Assembly (NCBI RefSeq): GCF_000524195.1
Contig: NW_020170440.1
Coordinates: 389,407 to 453,406, forward strand
DNA from: Echinococcus granulosus
Taxonomy: Eukaryota; Platyhelminthes; Cestoda; Cyclophyllidea; Taeniidae
Direction of reading: 5' to 3'
Length of the DNA: 64,000 bases
The position numbers and the translations under genes were made by a program. The notes under the pieces are model-generated. The model did no database searches, had not been told where the DNA came from, and worked only from the letters and a program-made list of their open reading frames with translations. Shown in pieces: positions 13,011 to 25,636 of this stretch; within the stretch, counting starts at the first letter, position 1; each line of letters starts with the position of its first letter.

Positions 13011-13195
13011 AAAAGCCCTGTAAGCGCAGCCTTATCTATATCCATTCTTTGAGAACCTTTAGCCTCGTTCAACAGATTGACCAAGTTAATAAGGAATTTT
13101 GGATTTCTCATGCACCCGATGGCATCGCAGATTTCTCTCTTAATCCGACTTTACTTTGACATTATTCGTAGCTTTTACTTGTTGAGGGAAATTAG

Positions 13196-13330
13196 TGCGG
13201 CACCCCTAGACATACCTAAAAACGAAAGAAAACATAATACTCGGGTGGAAGACGTTCTGTTGACGCGCGGAAGGCCTGGGGGGCTACCGACATGGTCCGG
13301 AGGCCAGGCCGCTCAGCAGAAGTACAATTT
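13196..13330 (+). repeat. Repeat unit upstream of the SR-rich gene
   Basis: CGGCACCCCTAGACATACC, AATACTCGGGTGGAAGAC and CATGGTCCGGAGGCCAGGCC match the family. Its 3' edge lies about 170 bp before the ATG of the SR-rich gene at 13502. Confidence 0.65.
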
Positions 13331-13501
13331 ACTGTCAGGCACAATTAAAAATCCCAAATCACAATCCCTAAGTAAAGAAGGCCTTATTCCTTCCCTGTTG
13401 CGATTCATCCAGAACGTGGCATCCCCAGGTGACTTTTCTTAGTGAAGTACTTCTCCCTCTTCAGTTCGTGCAGCTCTAGAAGCTGGCGGCCACACGCCCA
13501 A

Positions 13502-14049
13502 ATGTATGGCATTCAGTTGACCTCACCGGAACCCTTTGTGGTGGAGTACCCACGCAACTCACCGATTCATGCAGTAATGCCAAGAAGTGTGTCACCCAAA
13601 TCACCGATCTATCGCCGAAGCCCACCAATAATTCGTCGATCACCCTCTCCGGGTTGCCGTCGAAGTAGTCCGCATTTCATGCGCCGCTCCTCATCGCAGA
13701 GACGTCATTCCTCTCACTCCTTGCATCGGTCCATGTCGAGTGAGAGAAAACTGCGCCATAAACACATCCATCGTAGACCCTACCGTTCAAGGTCGTTTGC
13801 AGATTACGCCTTCGAGGAAGAAGAGGTGGTTGGACACGGTGGTGGAAGGTGCGTAGAAAGGACTTCAGAATGACCATTTAGCTAAGCCGGTTAAAAATTT
13901 TGGTTCTTTTCAGATATATCTACGTGAACCCGGACTACATAAGGCGTTACCATGGGCGTCGTGGGATGAATGAGAGTTTTACATCGTCGGGAAGTGCTGA
14001 ACAACCGCACTACCATCGAGATGAAGTTTTTAGTAGTAGTGACTACTGA
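13502..14049 (+). CDS. Arg/Ser-rich small protein, two exons, complete
   Basis: Exon 1 is 13502-13848 (ATG chosen because the longer frame upstream starts only with GTG and runs through an acceptor-like CTCTTCAG at about 13463). A 65-nt intron follows, then exon 2 at 13914-14049 ending in TGA. It codes for 160 residues. Residues about 35-75 hold repeated RRSP/RRSS units, then a basic His/Arg section, then EEEE and, in exon 2, NPDYIRRYHG and a Ser-rich end. A polyadenylation signal AATAAA lies at 14056-14061, seven bases past the stop. No known family; SR-rich splicing factors carry an RRM, which is absent here. A sperm or chromatin-binding role is possible but unproven. Confidence 0.7.
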
Positions 14050-14055
14050 AGAAAT

Positions 14056-14061
14056 AATAAA
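14056..14061 (+). terminator. Polyadenylation signal of the SR-rich gene
   Basis: AATAAA only seven bases after the TGA at 14047-14049, implying a 3' UTR of a few tens of bases. Confidence 0.6.
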
Positions 14062-14158
14062 GCGATCTTCAAATCCCTAGCTAGGATATTAATTAGTTCA
14101 TTCATCTTTATATTCGTCTCCATCTTCTTCCGCGCTAGCTTAAATTTTATTTTCGTTT

Positions 14159-14368
14159 CACCTCAAACCCGTGACTCCACAACCACGTAGGGTTGTGGTG
14201 CAGATAGAATCACGCGCGCCCTCCAATACAACAGTTTACCAGCCCCCATCTTACCTTTCGACTTTTCTTTCATATGACGATTTTTCTCTTCGAAGTAAAC
14301 ACACTATCATTCGCTTGGGTACTTTGACTTTTTTTAATTCTGTGCTTAAAGCGAGACCGTGGGCGTGA
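14159..14368 (+). CDS. Possible additional exon downstream of the SR-rich gene
   Basis: An open frame rich in Pro, Arg and Ser (TPQPRRVVVQIESRAP ... VYQPPSYLS) on the same strand, about 110 nt beyond the SR-rich gene's polyadenylation signal. Its composition looks coding and its C-terminal half loses that character. It could be an alternative 3' exon, part of a small separate gene, or chance. Confidence 0.25.
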   Translation, partial: HLKPVTPQPRRVVVQIESRAPSNTTVYQPPSYLSTFLSYDDFSLRSKHTIIRLGTLTFFNSVLKARPWA

Positions 14369-17300
14369 CCAGTTTGGAGTAGTCGCATACAACGAAAATG
14401 CAGTCTCTCTCTTTCTCTCTCAACTTTTAAAAAGGAAAAATTGATTTCGATGAACTAAACCAATCTTTCAGGGTACTGAAGTAGAAGGAGGGAGATCGGG
14501 TGGAGGGTGGTGGGGTTTTTAAATGATCCAAGCGAAATCATTTGCTAATTAACTGGGCCGCTGATTGACAAGCTCTTGAATACATACAAACCGCTGTGAT
14601 AGAAGAGTGCAGAAATAAAGTCAGAGATGTGTAAAATAATTTTCTCAGGTGAAATCTTTTGGAGATGCTACCAATTTATGAGAAAAATTTGGAAAATTGT
14701 TACATAGGATATAGAAAAGGCTGTAGGAGGATTTGTTGATGGAAAAGTATAAACGATGAATAGCATTTGCACAGTGGAAAGAATGCACGATTTTTGGCAA
14801 ATTTTCCCATAAATTTTTGAAGCAGAGTTTTCGGTGAGGTAGATTCTAATTCCAAAATCATATTTGTTAATCCAGGAAAACGTGACGATAGCATCATATC
14901 GCCTAGCTTACAGGGGAACGGGCGACTAGTAGTAGAGACAAAGTGAACAGGACGTCAGGATACTCGGGTGGTAGTCCACTTGCGAGTCGTGAAAGTCTTG
15001 AGAAGCGAAGTACGCAGCTAAACAAGTATTTATGAATTTCTCGTACTTCCTTGTGTGCAGGGCATCGTCCTAAGCGTTTCCAGTGGCACAAAGTCCATTA
15101 GGCGATAGATCTGCCTGGTAAAAAGCTTGACTTGTAAGGTTCACCCTGAGGTCAATTGGTTTTTGGGTGAGTAGAATTAAAACCTTTTCTCCTCCCTGAT
15201 TTGTTGCCATTTCCATGCTTTGCTGTTAAAGCAGCTTCTTGGGTTTTCAAATTCACCCCGTAACAAAACAGGGTATTTTGGAGCGCTAAAATTGGGGTGC
15301 AATGTTTTGTCTTTCTGTGAGTCGCCGGAAGGTACAGTCAATGCCTGATGAAACTTTTAGTTTAATCTTTCTCATTAAACTTACATTTTTAATGTTACAG
15401 AGTGGTATTACTTAAAACCGTCATAAATTCGCCAAATAATAGGGTTTTGAAGCCTATGAAAAAGGTGTACCTACAACAGAAAGATGATCTAGGAGGACGT
15501 TGGCATGGCTTATGTGTATAGGGTATCGTGGGATAGACACAGCATTAAAATTATGCTTACTTATTGTACAAAATACAATCTAACTCCAAAAGAAGAGCTT
15601 TAGCCCCCCCAACTTTGGATTTTCAGGACTCAAACCATAATTGCCCTCATTTTACGCTATGCACATTAAAAGTGCTACTATTTACAATTTAGTAGAACCT
15701 TTTTTTGATTAGGGCCGGAAGACCCTTTCATAAGGTGACAAAAATTTATAACATATTGCTGGTGAACTTATTTTAAAAAACAAACATGGAAACCGGTGAC
15801 TGACACTGATTAAAAACATAGACTAAATTATTTGATTCGGGATTTAGAGTTTCTCTTTATTGTAATTTGAGTAGAAATTGGGGATGGAACGGATTAAAAG
15901 CAGAGCTTAAAAAGTATGGTTAATTCAGCTTTTGATTACCCAAGATCCTTGAGTCTCGGCGGATTAAGTCTCTGCAGCCTCAGCTCTTTTCTACGGCGAT
16001 AATACATTTTTCGCTGTGACTTCTTACGACTTTAAGGAAATCACTTGATGCTTAAAAGTTATAGGTGTAAAACAGCATTTAACACTGTCATCTACATTAT
16101 CAAAAATAAATGCATATCATTACCGTCCGTTCATCGTTTTGCTCCACCTGCTTCTCAGTCCGTCTTGGCATCTAAGCTAAGCAGCATACACTTCCGTGGT
16201 ACAAATCATGAGATCTAAGAAATTGCCGATTTTTACGTGCTTAGGCTGGTTATTTTCACATAGTAATTAGATCTCAACATAAAATGCCCTTTCTAAAGCA
16301 AGGAGACAGTGATTATGGCAAGAGAAATTTCCTCATGAACCGAAGGGGAACTCAAGGAACTTCTGCTGTATTTTGTAATTTTCACCTAGACAGTGAGTCA
16401 AGGTAAAGGTAAGAGCCCTGAGCCAATTCCAGGCCAACCATCGATGAACAAAGAGGGCTTTTGTTAGCAATTTAGAATACTTCAAAATATTTTGGAATGA
16501 AGAGACAAATCATAGAAAAAGGTGACCCTGAGCCTCGTTTAATCACTAAAATACGTAAATGGTGTCTCATTTTACGAGTTTTATTTGCACTTACTAATGT
16601 TTAACAAAAAATTGTCATATTTTGCAACACACCACTCGGCTGTGATGTTGGACTTCGCATACACCACGTATTTGCCGATAAATGTTTTAGAAGTACATTT
16701 AGGATCCAACAGCCATAACTTCTGCAGCCTCAGTGTATTGCGGGACTAAGTGGAACACAAATTTTTTAACAGATAATGAGCTCGATTTACATGAGTAAAG
16801 GGATTGACAAGTAAAGATTTGAATGCTACCTTAAAAATAATGGTCCAGCACATGTTACATGACCTTACACTTAATATCAATAGACTCATACAAATTCTAT
16901 TCGGCCAAGAGTCATCTTATCACAGTCTTCATTACTTTCAGTTCATAATCCGTCTAGGTGTAAGAGGAATTCGATGGCAAATAAATCCACACAGAAGGAA
17001 TTTCGTGACTTCGTACATTTGGTAAAATTATTATTTTTATAATAAAACGTAAGCAGCAACGCTAAGAAATGTTGACCCTCGTATAGAAACTACTGAAAAA
17101 CCTTTTCAAATTAAACTCTTTAATTGAACTGCTCCCGTTTAATGCAGCGGAACAAGTGGAAAAACGTTAGTTTTCGAAAAAAGGAATCGTTATTAAATTT
17201 AGATCTGAAGGATAACCAAAAAATTCCAGGGATTTAATAATTAAACATATCTCCCGCGAAACTATCAAATGGACGAAATGATGCTCGATTGACTTTACTA

Positions 17301-17809
17301 CGGAAAAAATAAGCAAGGGATTATTGCTATTATACAGCATAAAAAACGAGGAGTCAATGTAACCTTAATCCTTTTCTTCGTGCTAGGTGAACAAGGTAAA
17401 TGACTTACCAAAAGTGTTTTTTCCTGATTTGGCGGAAAAGCTGTGTTCTCTGTAAGTGCCATGGACTTTCGGACGATAGGAAGTCACTAGTAAAGTGAAA
17501 TGATGAATTAAAAACAGGACTATTGAAAAATTATGAAGAAAGTGTTACGCATGGCAAATTTCTTACATTTCTTCAGTGGCTTAAAACTGCAATGACATTG
17601 AAATCCAGTTCGTTTCTATGCTTCCTTGAAAAGAGCCCGGCGTGTAGGCCTAATGGAAAACAAATTGCAAAAGCCATTCAGCAAGCAATTTTCTCAGAAA
17701 TATTTGAAACGAATCCTTGCTTCAAGGTTGGCTGAAATGAAGTTAAATGGTCTAGATCTTCACACTAAACTCAATGGCCAATGTTGCATTGTGAATAGCC
17801 CGGCTGTAC

Positions 17810-17909
17810 TGTAGCGCCCTGAGACTTCCCTGAGGCCAGAAGAAGACACAATACTTGGGCAGAATATATATATTCGACATAGAGAATGTACTAAGGCTAC
17901 TGGCATGGC
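17810..17909 (+). repeat. Repeat unit, 3'-truncated
   Basis: TGTAGCGCCCTGAGACTTCC, AGAAGACACAATACTTGGGC and GGCTACTGGCATGGC; the copy then stops abruptly. Confidence 0.75.
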
Positions 17910-19104
17910 AATGTTGCTGACAAGTGACTTCCTCAAACAGGACATTCCATTTAAATTGGGCTGCAAGACACATGCTTCATAGGCGCACGACTAGCTTGCA
18001 TATCGAGCTTACCGTAGGCAAGTCACTTAAAAATGTGCAGCACCCTTAAAAACACGCGGAGGCGCACCACTAATTGGCTGCGCAATCGCTACCGCCATGC
18101 GGAGAATTCCGGATCAGCGATCTTGGTTTGAAGTGTATGTAAAATCACTCGGTTATATGGCATGGCAAACAATAAGTGCTCTAAACACACGGCTGAAGTG
18201 CGTCTAATCCGGTTGTACACAAAGTTGCTAATGCCCTCTCAGTCTACCATCGCGACAATTTCATATTTTATTATCAATAATTGCGTTGCTGCATTTTTGG
18301 CAGGATGCATGCGAATTGCTTGTTAACAATGGCTTCGAACCGAAAATTCACACGACGCAATCTATCGCAGTGTTTAAGTCTGCCTTAGACCGGCAAATGC
18401 ATTTCTCGCCAGACTGTGTTAGTTGTCGCCCCAGCTGCGTGTTACGCTGCTCAATGGTCTCTAATTATTCATAAGGATATTTCTTACAGATAAAATTAAA
18501 GACTGCGGGACCGTTCTTTATTGAAATGCGCATTAAGGCTATTAATTTACTGCGGAAAAAAGCATGAAATTTGAGGAATGTCGACAACTTTCGTAGATTA
18601 ATATCTTACAATTCGGGTTTTTGAAAAGCTCCGCTTGACTCGTACCTCTCACAAGTTCTAGTTCTGTGAATAACGTGAAAGTCTGTTGTGAGTTGTCAGT
18701 TGTTTGACCGCCTCGAAAGCCCACTGTACCTGTAAAGCACCACCAAAAGAGGCATTTAATGCTTTATTAAGGTTATTTGAAACCTTTTACGAACAACAAT
18801 GCATAAAATGAGGAAAGTCGTTTTGAAAGCAAATGCTACTCAAATGGAAAGCATTTATAAATGTCTTCCAAGTGTTGGGACTGCATATTCAATTCGTATT
18901 CTCCTCATTTTTATCAAGCCTGTGATAATCTGGATATAATAAATAAAGAAACGTGTTTTACTTTCCCATCCTGGGAGATAAATGACAATAATGTATATTA
19001 TCTTTAAAATACTATTAAATGAAGATGAGGTGATGCCAAGTAACTTCAATGACAAGTTGAGGGTTCGCGTAGAAAGCGCGCTTTTCAGTGCGCGAGAAAA
19101 TAGA

Positions 19105-19286
19105 CGTAGCCTCCCAAGGCTTTCCTAAGGACTAGGTAAAACACAATACTAGGGCAGAATATGTATTACTGATGTACAGAAGGGTTGGAAGGCGGCTACT
19201 GGCATGACCCAGAGGCCAAACTGCCCATCAAAGGTTCAATAATGGCGCACCCAAGTGACACTTTACCAAAACTGAGTGTTGAAAAC
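19105..19286 (+). repeat. Repeat unit
   Basis: CAAGGCTTTCC, ACACAATACTAGGGCAGAAT, GGCTACTGGCATGACCCAGAG and TTTACCAAAACTGAG are family blocks in order. Confidence 0.7.
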
Positions 19287-19782
19287 GAGTAACAAGTGGC
19301 ATATACTTCACGAATGAGCCGCTTGCAGACTTGCATGATAATTAAAGCACAAACAATTGAAAACGGAGAAAAATGATGAGTATTAAAACTTTTCACAGCA
19401 GATATCCCTTCCGTTTAAGGCGAAAGTGGTAGTTGATGAAATGGGGGATAGGTGTTAAATAATGCGCCTAGGCTTAACTGAGAAAATTAGGGCTATCTTA
19501 CTATTTTCTTACACATTCTACCTTTCTGGCAAGGACTTTTTTTTATACAGTTCGAGGTAATGTCATGTTTTCTGCGAGTGAGTGCTTCACTTATGCAAAA
19601 TTTCCGCGTGTGAAAAGGTGGTAGCAAACATTGGAATGCTATTTATTATATGTACAAGTGCACAAAACCTCGGCCTCAAGAGTAATAAATTAACACAAAA
19701 CCTATCCACATTCACCATACTGTTACCTTTTGGATCATGGCAATGACAAAGGAGGGATTTCCCAAAGTGGGCGAATTTAAGG

Positions 19783-19924
19783 GTAGAACCCGAGACTTTT
19801 TGAAAGAGAAAAGAAGACACAATACTCGGGCAGGTTATGTATTACCGACCCGCAGATGAGCTAAGAGGCTGCTGCCACAGCTCACCAGCCGGGTCGCTTG
19901 GTAAAGGAACAATGGCGGTGCCCT
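19783..19924 (+). repeat. Repeat unit
   Basis: Begins GTAGAACCCGAGAC, contains AGAAGACACAATACTCGGGC and ends with ACAATGGCGGTGCCC. It lies 0.5 kb after the preceding copy in the same orientation. Confidence 0.7.
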
Positions 19925-21266
19925 AGGAGAACTAATACGAAGATCAGCGTTCAAAAACAGGGATTGTAATAAAATTAATGACCAGACAATAGATTGCTGG
20001 TGACAAACAGTGAAAAAGGTGTTTTGGTAACTCAGTGACTTCAGTCGCACGATCCCGGTTAGTGTTACACCATTTAGCTTTTATTAGTAGTAAAATATCG
20101 TTTAAAGCCCTAGTTTGTGTAGCGCTGAGCAAACTCCGACAACGAAGCAGTTAAAGATGTGCCCAAAATCATCGCAATCTACTAGTATATCCTTTTACTG
20201 TTAAAACATTGTACATTTAATTTAACAGCGGTTCAATGATAATGTATGAATGTGGCTAAGATTTATTCACTCAATATAAGTCAGTCCTTCTAAGTGATTT
20301 TTACTGAAACTAAAATAATATTCAGATAAAATATCCCCTTTAAACCAGCAGCCTACCAATTGACTAAATTGCATTAAAAATAAACGTCCACTTGCCAATC
20401 ATGAACTACTGTTTTTCTTGTCTCATGAAAGTTTTGGCAAACATTGATATTTTAAGACAGTTCTGAGCATGCAACTGCACTTGCTATCAGTGTGACCTGG
20501 ACATTACCCACGTAAATATTTACTAAGTATGGGATATACAGTGTTTAGGTTAAGGCAATTCAGTCCCATTAAAAGCAAATTCCCACGAGGTTACTAACAA
20601 CAGACGTTTACTGCCCTTCCACACTTCACTTAACTTTAACAAGTGCTCTTTAAAAGTGCGCCTTATGTATGCAAATGATTAGGTTTATTTTCCATTTGAA
20701 ATAACAATTTTGAAAAAGGACAGGGTCATCATACAGTAAATTGTCCTTATTTTTAAAAAAACAAGGCAAACTCTTACGTGGTTTCTTATTACTCAGTAAT
20801 TGAAAGAAAAACGCAGTCACACGAATTGAAGGCACAGCTCGTCACTACACTACGTCCTCAGGAGTATTCAGATGGTGAGTTAAGGAAAACGAAAAAATTG
20901 CATTCAACTTCACTTAAAATCAGCTTTTATCGTCTTGGACACTAAAAATCAGCTAGATAACTTGCATCAAAATGATTGTACTAATAGTGGTTCAACAGCA
21001 TCAACAAAGTAAAAAAATGGTATGTTTTTTACAATTCCCTAGTTGTTTTTTTTTGTGACAGCTAAACATTTCAAAGAAAGTGGTCACGTATCTAGTAATT
21101 TGTAAAGGTTACCCAACTGCCTAAATATTAAAAGTCAGTATAACCAAGCAACCGTCCGGCTACTTTTGCACGAAATCAAAAGTGCAGTCTATTCATCAGG
21201 TAATAACAACACAAATATGTCATGCAAAGAAAAAGGATTTACAAAAGAAAGATAAGAGAACACGCG

Positions 21267-21590
21267 TCAAATATTCCCCCATCTGTACGGTAATATATCC
21301 CAATATGACTGGACGCCATAAGGATAACAAAGACCGATGCAACACGGAAGTGGTGTACAAGAACAGCAATTGCAGTTTACGGGAGGATATTTAGGTTCAG
21401 TCTGATAGCCTGCTTCCACTAATATCGGCGAGCCAGAACGCTCTTCCCTGACAAACGTTTCATCTTGTAAGCAAATACCAGTAGGTGGATCGTAATAACG
21501 TTCGATGAAATGTTTAAAAGGAGGCCTCGAGTAAGTAGCACAATAGCTGCGAGGCAGAACCGGTAAATGTTGCGACTTTGAGCGCGACAT
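21267..21590 (-). CDS. Small Cys-rich protein, single exon, unknown family
   Basis: The ATG at 21590 gives 107 residues (a GTG seven codons upstream is not used as a start). The N-terminal half is basic and aromatic (RPPFKHFIERYYDPPTG), the middle is acidic, and the C-terminal part has NCNCCSCTPLPCCIGLC, nine cysteines in 17 residues, followed by a Tyr/Trp-rich end. No signal peptide. The cluster is not a standard zinc finger or metallothionein. Tail and sperm structural proteins of worms often look like this, which is only an analogy. Confidence 0.6.
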   Translation of the reverse strand: MSRSKSQHLPVLPRSYCATYSRPPFKHFIERYYDPPTGICLQDETFVREERSGSPILVEAGYQTEPKYPPVNCNCCSCTPLPCCIGLCYPYGVQSYWDILPYRWGNI

Positions 21591-22359
21591 GATGTGACAG
21601 GAAGGGAACACAAATTTGAAAAGGCTGAACTGTTGGGTTGTGGGTGAGGAGACTTATGGGTTAGGTTAAACAAATGCATAACCTAATAAAGAAAACAAAA
21701 AAATCCACTAACTTTAATCAATAAATTTTAATAAACAAAGATTTTAAAAATTTTGTTTCGTCTCTATACGGAGTTTAACTTCTCTACTTTCATGACAATG
21801 ACCTCGACTCTTAAAATAAATGCATTTTCTTACTAAGGAATAAGCAATACCTACATTATAGTTTAAACTAAAAAATATAACTTAATAAATTATTGCCTAC
21901 GTGCAGCAAATGAGTAAAGTAATCTGTAGCAGACTTTTAATTTGGAATTCCGACGGCTCTTCCATCACAGGGTTTTAGTTGTTTACCCGCTTGTCGGCTA
22001 AGGGGTACATTTAAGCAACATAGGTATTGCGCAGCTCCCTCACCTTCTTGCACTGCGTTCAGTGCCCTCCTTAAATGTTGCCTTAAAATTTGCCATTTGG
22101 TAGTTTTCTTTTTCCAGTCAATGCATAAACTTTACCCTCGGTTCCCACCAGTGGATCACCTTTTACAGGGTCTCATCTTGTTGTGGTGAAAGACTATTGT
22201 CTAAGTATGGAGTTGTGCGTTGCGGACTAGGTAGCTTTTAGGCTAGATAATTTTCATTACTCAAAATGTGTCCTTGCTCCATTGGTGAGGGGATCTGAGG
22301 TGTATCCCAGGTGGAGAAAACGGCCTGTATATTAATACAAGGTCTCCTTCTAGGTAGGA

Positions 22360-24500
22360 ATTAGTCCATCTGTGCTAGTAATAATATTTCTTCTCCCCGG
22401 CGCAGGACAATGGTGAGCGTTATGTCATCATTTAGATACAGAGCGTACTCTGAAACATTGTTGATTACTTCTTTTGTGTTTGGAGGGAATGTGTTGGAAG
22501 GCACTCTTAATTCACCACATGTGAGCACCTTTAACGGTAAAACGTTGATTAATGCGTTGACTGTAGCTCTGGGTGTGAGAAGGACCCGTCCTAGGCTTAA
22601 ATCCCAGTCATCTGGTTGTGAGCCTTTAGTGAATGCCTTCTGCCTTCCAATCGGAGTGCAATTCGTTCTTGTCATTTTTTCATTACTTTGCAGATGCCTC
22701 GGTGTCGTGAGTGGCTTTGAGATCCAGAAGGTCATGCGTTTTTCGATGAAGGGTCAGTTTTCGAAATTAGCACCTTTATCGCTATGAATGGATTCGAGCA
22801 CCCCATGCTGACAAATTCACAGATTGGAAAGAAGTGAAGCATTCCATTCAGCTTCTTGTATATTCAAGGGTTCCGTCTCAGCTGCTTTCGTGAAATAGTC
22901 TACCATTACCAGAATATATCGGTTTCCTCTCCTGGTGGGCGGCGGAGCACCCATGATATCTGAACCCCCTCTTTCCTTGGAAACCCCCTTGGCATAGTTG
23001 GCGGTGGTGCGATCTCTGTGGGGTGAAGCCTATAGAAATTGCTACAGGTGATACAGGTTTAGCAGAATTCTAGGACGTACGGGTTGAGAGAAGGCTACTA
23101 CTATCATCTGCTACCACTTAGCTTCTTTGTCGCCCACCTGCCCGAGTTGCTCTTGTAACCCTTGTAGCGCTGTTTGTAATGATGGGCTAGGAACCACTAG
23201 ACGTTTACCAGATTTGACATCTTCTTGGTACCATACAACCTTATCCTCTAAAGGGAGTTTCGACCATTCATACCATATTCTTCTGGTCGCCACGCTGGAC
23301 GACCTCACCTCTTGCGATCTAAGCAAACATTTAACAAAACTTCTCTAGTAATTTTCTAAACACAGAAAACTACGGCGCTCCTTTTAATTTAATGGTGTTG
23401 ACCATGTCCCCACATGTTTTGCACGGTCTTCAGTGACTGCTATCTCATCTGACGAGGCTTCATGTCGCTGGAAGGCCATCGAGCATTACAGAAAACGGCA
23501 TTTCTTTGAGTTCAGGGTCAGTCCAGCGTCAAGCTTAACTGTCAAACACTAGTTTTAGGTTGGCGCTTGTCTCTCAAATATTTCCACCGAAAAAAGAGAA
23601 TATCATGGCTGTGGATTATTCAATGCTACAGAAATAAACCAGCTAATGCCGTTTGCATCAGGCGTTGAAAAGCGTCAGCTGAGTTACAGGGTCCAAAGGG
23701 CATTGTCTGAAATTCATAAAGCCCGTTTGGTAGTAGAAAAGCTATCTTCTCTCTGTTCATTTTTGCCACTTCCACTTGGCAGTATCCTTAGTTTAGGACT
23801 GGGGTAGAGAACCACTCCGATCCGTGAAGGAAATCCAGCGAATCGTATACGTGGGGTAATGGAAATTTGTCCTTCTTTTTTACATCGTTCAAATTCCTAC
23901 AGTTGATGCAGAGTCGTAGACTACAATCGTCCTTCTATACCAGCTCGATCAAAGCAACTCACAATGACTTTGACGGTTTCATTACCTCGTCTCGAATCAG
24001 CTCTTCGAGGAGATGGTATGCTTCTTCTAGCAGAAGAGGTGATGAGTGTTTAGGCGGTCGTCAGATAGGTCTTGCTTCGTCAATATTCATTGTATGCCTG
24101 ACGACACTTGTTCATCCCGGTCGACTGCTTTGCCGACCTAATCAGCACCTCTCGAAGCTCTTTCCTCTCATAGTCAGAAATGCCATTTAGCTGTGCGCAT
24201 AGGGCATCTAAGTTGTTCAGGGGTAGGACTGCGGCTTCAACGAGGGCGCTGCAGATGTCATCATCCGCGTCTTCTTTTGGTAGCGTAACAGCTGTATTAG
24301 CCAGGATGCCTTGCTGGATGGAAGAGATGTCTTCCGCAAAATTCTGGACAGACTTGATGTTGCGCAGATAATCAACACTAAATATCGCCTCCGAAGCCAA
24401 TTTTGAACATGTACTAAATCCCAATGTCCAGTCTTCTTTCCCCATACAGACCTCTAACGATGCCTCCCCTTTTATTGCCATCTCCCTTTCTTCTGCTGAA
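22360..24500 (-). mobile_element. Decayed Gypsy-type LTR retrotransposon pol (minus strand)
   Basis: Reading down from 24500: the second half of an aspartic protease (EEREMAIKGEASLEV ... LRNIKSVQNFAE), a linker, then reverse transcriptase at about 24080-23600 with LLEELIRDEVMKPS, SLRLCINCRNLNDV and NGLYEFQTMPFGPCNSADAFQRLM (normally MPFGLCNAPATFQRLM). Next is an integrase-side section at 23326-23111 (YEWSKLPLEDKVVWYQED) and an integrase C-terminal piece at 22735-22361 (DWDLSLGRVLLTPRATVNA ... TCGELRVPSN). Several in-frame stops and frameshifts break it. The catalytic YxDD region and RNase H are not seen. It is non-functional. Confidence 0.85.
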
Positions 24501-24551
24501 TGCTTTCTTGCAAAAGGAGAAACGGGCAAAATCTCCCAAATGGCTCCCAAT

Positions 24552-24884
24552 CTTATATGAGGGTTCCCAGTAAACTTGAAGGACGTTCTTGTAGTTTTCT
24601 TCTCGACTCCGGTGCAGCTAAGTCAATTGTGAATCTCCAAGCCTTCCCTACCCTTTGCAACAGGGTTAAGATCCTCTCCCCTTCTACAAAATTGCGTTCA
24701 GCAGAGGGAAGGGAGATGCTAGTCGATGGAGAGACATTATTAAAAGTCCCCATAGGGAAGGAAACTTGGACAGTAAAATTCATTGTGTGTCCGGAACTGG
24801 CCTGGGACGTAATACTTGGCGCCGGTATCCTACGCTACACCAAAGCTGTCCTAAATTTTGCAGAAGGAACCTTTTCCACTTATG
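24552..24884 (+). pseudogene. Gypsy aspartic protease fragment (plus strand)
   Basis: Encodes SCSFLLDSGAAKSIV with the DSGA active-site motif, EGREMLVDGETLLKVPIG and DVILGAGILRYTKA (the ILG motif), then runs into the assembly gap. It matches the minus-strand protease half at 24300-24490 and lies head-to-head with it. It is better preserved than the minus copy, with no stop in its visible 110 residues. Confidence 0.8.
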
Positions 24885-24984
24885 NNNNNNNNNNNNNNNN
24901 NNNNNNNNNNNNNNNNNNNNNNNNNNNNNNNNNNNNNNNNNNNNNNNNNNNNNNNNNNNNNNNNNNNNNNNNNNNNNNNNNNNN
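24885..24984. other. Assembly gap of 100 N
   Basis: A run of exactly 100 N marks a scaffold join of unknown true length. Sequence on both sides is retrotransposon-like, which explains the break. Confidence 0.99.
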
Positions 24985-25349
24985 TAGCACCGGGGACGGC
25001 GCTAAAAGGACGAGGGGGCTATGTAATACTTATGTTGTTTTAATGTGCCTTTCAGGGAGGTGGCAAGCAGAAAAAATTTGAACCTTGTAACTGGATCGCC
25101 CTCTCTCTTACCTAGTGACTGCGGCTCCCCTCCTTCTTGAATATTGTATTTTCCCTATACATCTTGTTGTCTTTAATAAAGATGTCCAAAGCAAACCAAC
25201 CGGGCTTGTCTAGGAACGCTAGGAATCGGGAAGCGGAGACCAAGGAGCCTCGCCCCACAGTAAGAAACAAGGACCAAACATATTACACGGCGGCAAATCA
25301 TCTTACTCCTTCCAAAACCGTTTCTTTGAAGAATATAATGACAAATTAA
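24985..25349 (+). mobile_element. Possible LTR end and gag start of a plus-strand element
   Basis: After the gap, the sequence holds CTTTAATAAAG (polyadenylation-like) at about 25168-25180, then ATG at 25181 and 55 codons rich in Asn, Lys and Thr (MSKANQPGLSRNARNREAE...). This order resembles the end of an LTR or leader and a gag start. No CCHC knuckle is visible before the stop at 25349, so the assignment is tentative. Confidence 0.35.
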
Positions 25350-25636
25350 TAATTTTTATTCAAGAAGGGTCTGTAAGAAAGGCGCAAACAATGAATTCCT
25401 GATGAGTACTTTTAAACCGTCCTTTCTCCATTTCTTTTTGATATTAGTGTCATCCAATTTTGCGCGAAAATGATGCTTTAAATATTCTCTGAGACTGATC
25501 TGAAAAATATTGCCGTGCAAAATATTTAGCTCCTCACTTGAGGAAAAAAGCATTTGTTTAGTTTATTCAACTCGGGTAGTTGATGTCCTTGGCGTAGATA
25601 ATCGGCAGTTCTATTTTTTGGTATCGTTTGCTTAAC

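Larger units (their letters stand above)
14369..21266. other. Gene-poor interval with three repeat copies
   Basis: Repeats at 17810, 19105 and 19783; otherwise AT-rich DNA with short frames of low-complexity or hydrophobic composition. No splice-consistent exon was found. Confidence 0.5.

Noticed and set aside
12555..13442. Three overlapping plus-strand open frames of 86-165 codons
   Set aside because: They run through the reversed repeat at 12876-13010 and the repeat at 13196-13330, and have hydrophobic, non-coding composition.
22410..22787. Plus-strand open frame of 125 codons
   Set aside because: Antisense to the Gypsy integrase remnant on the minus strand.
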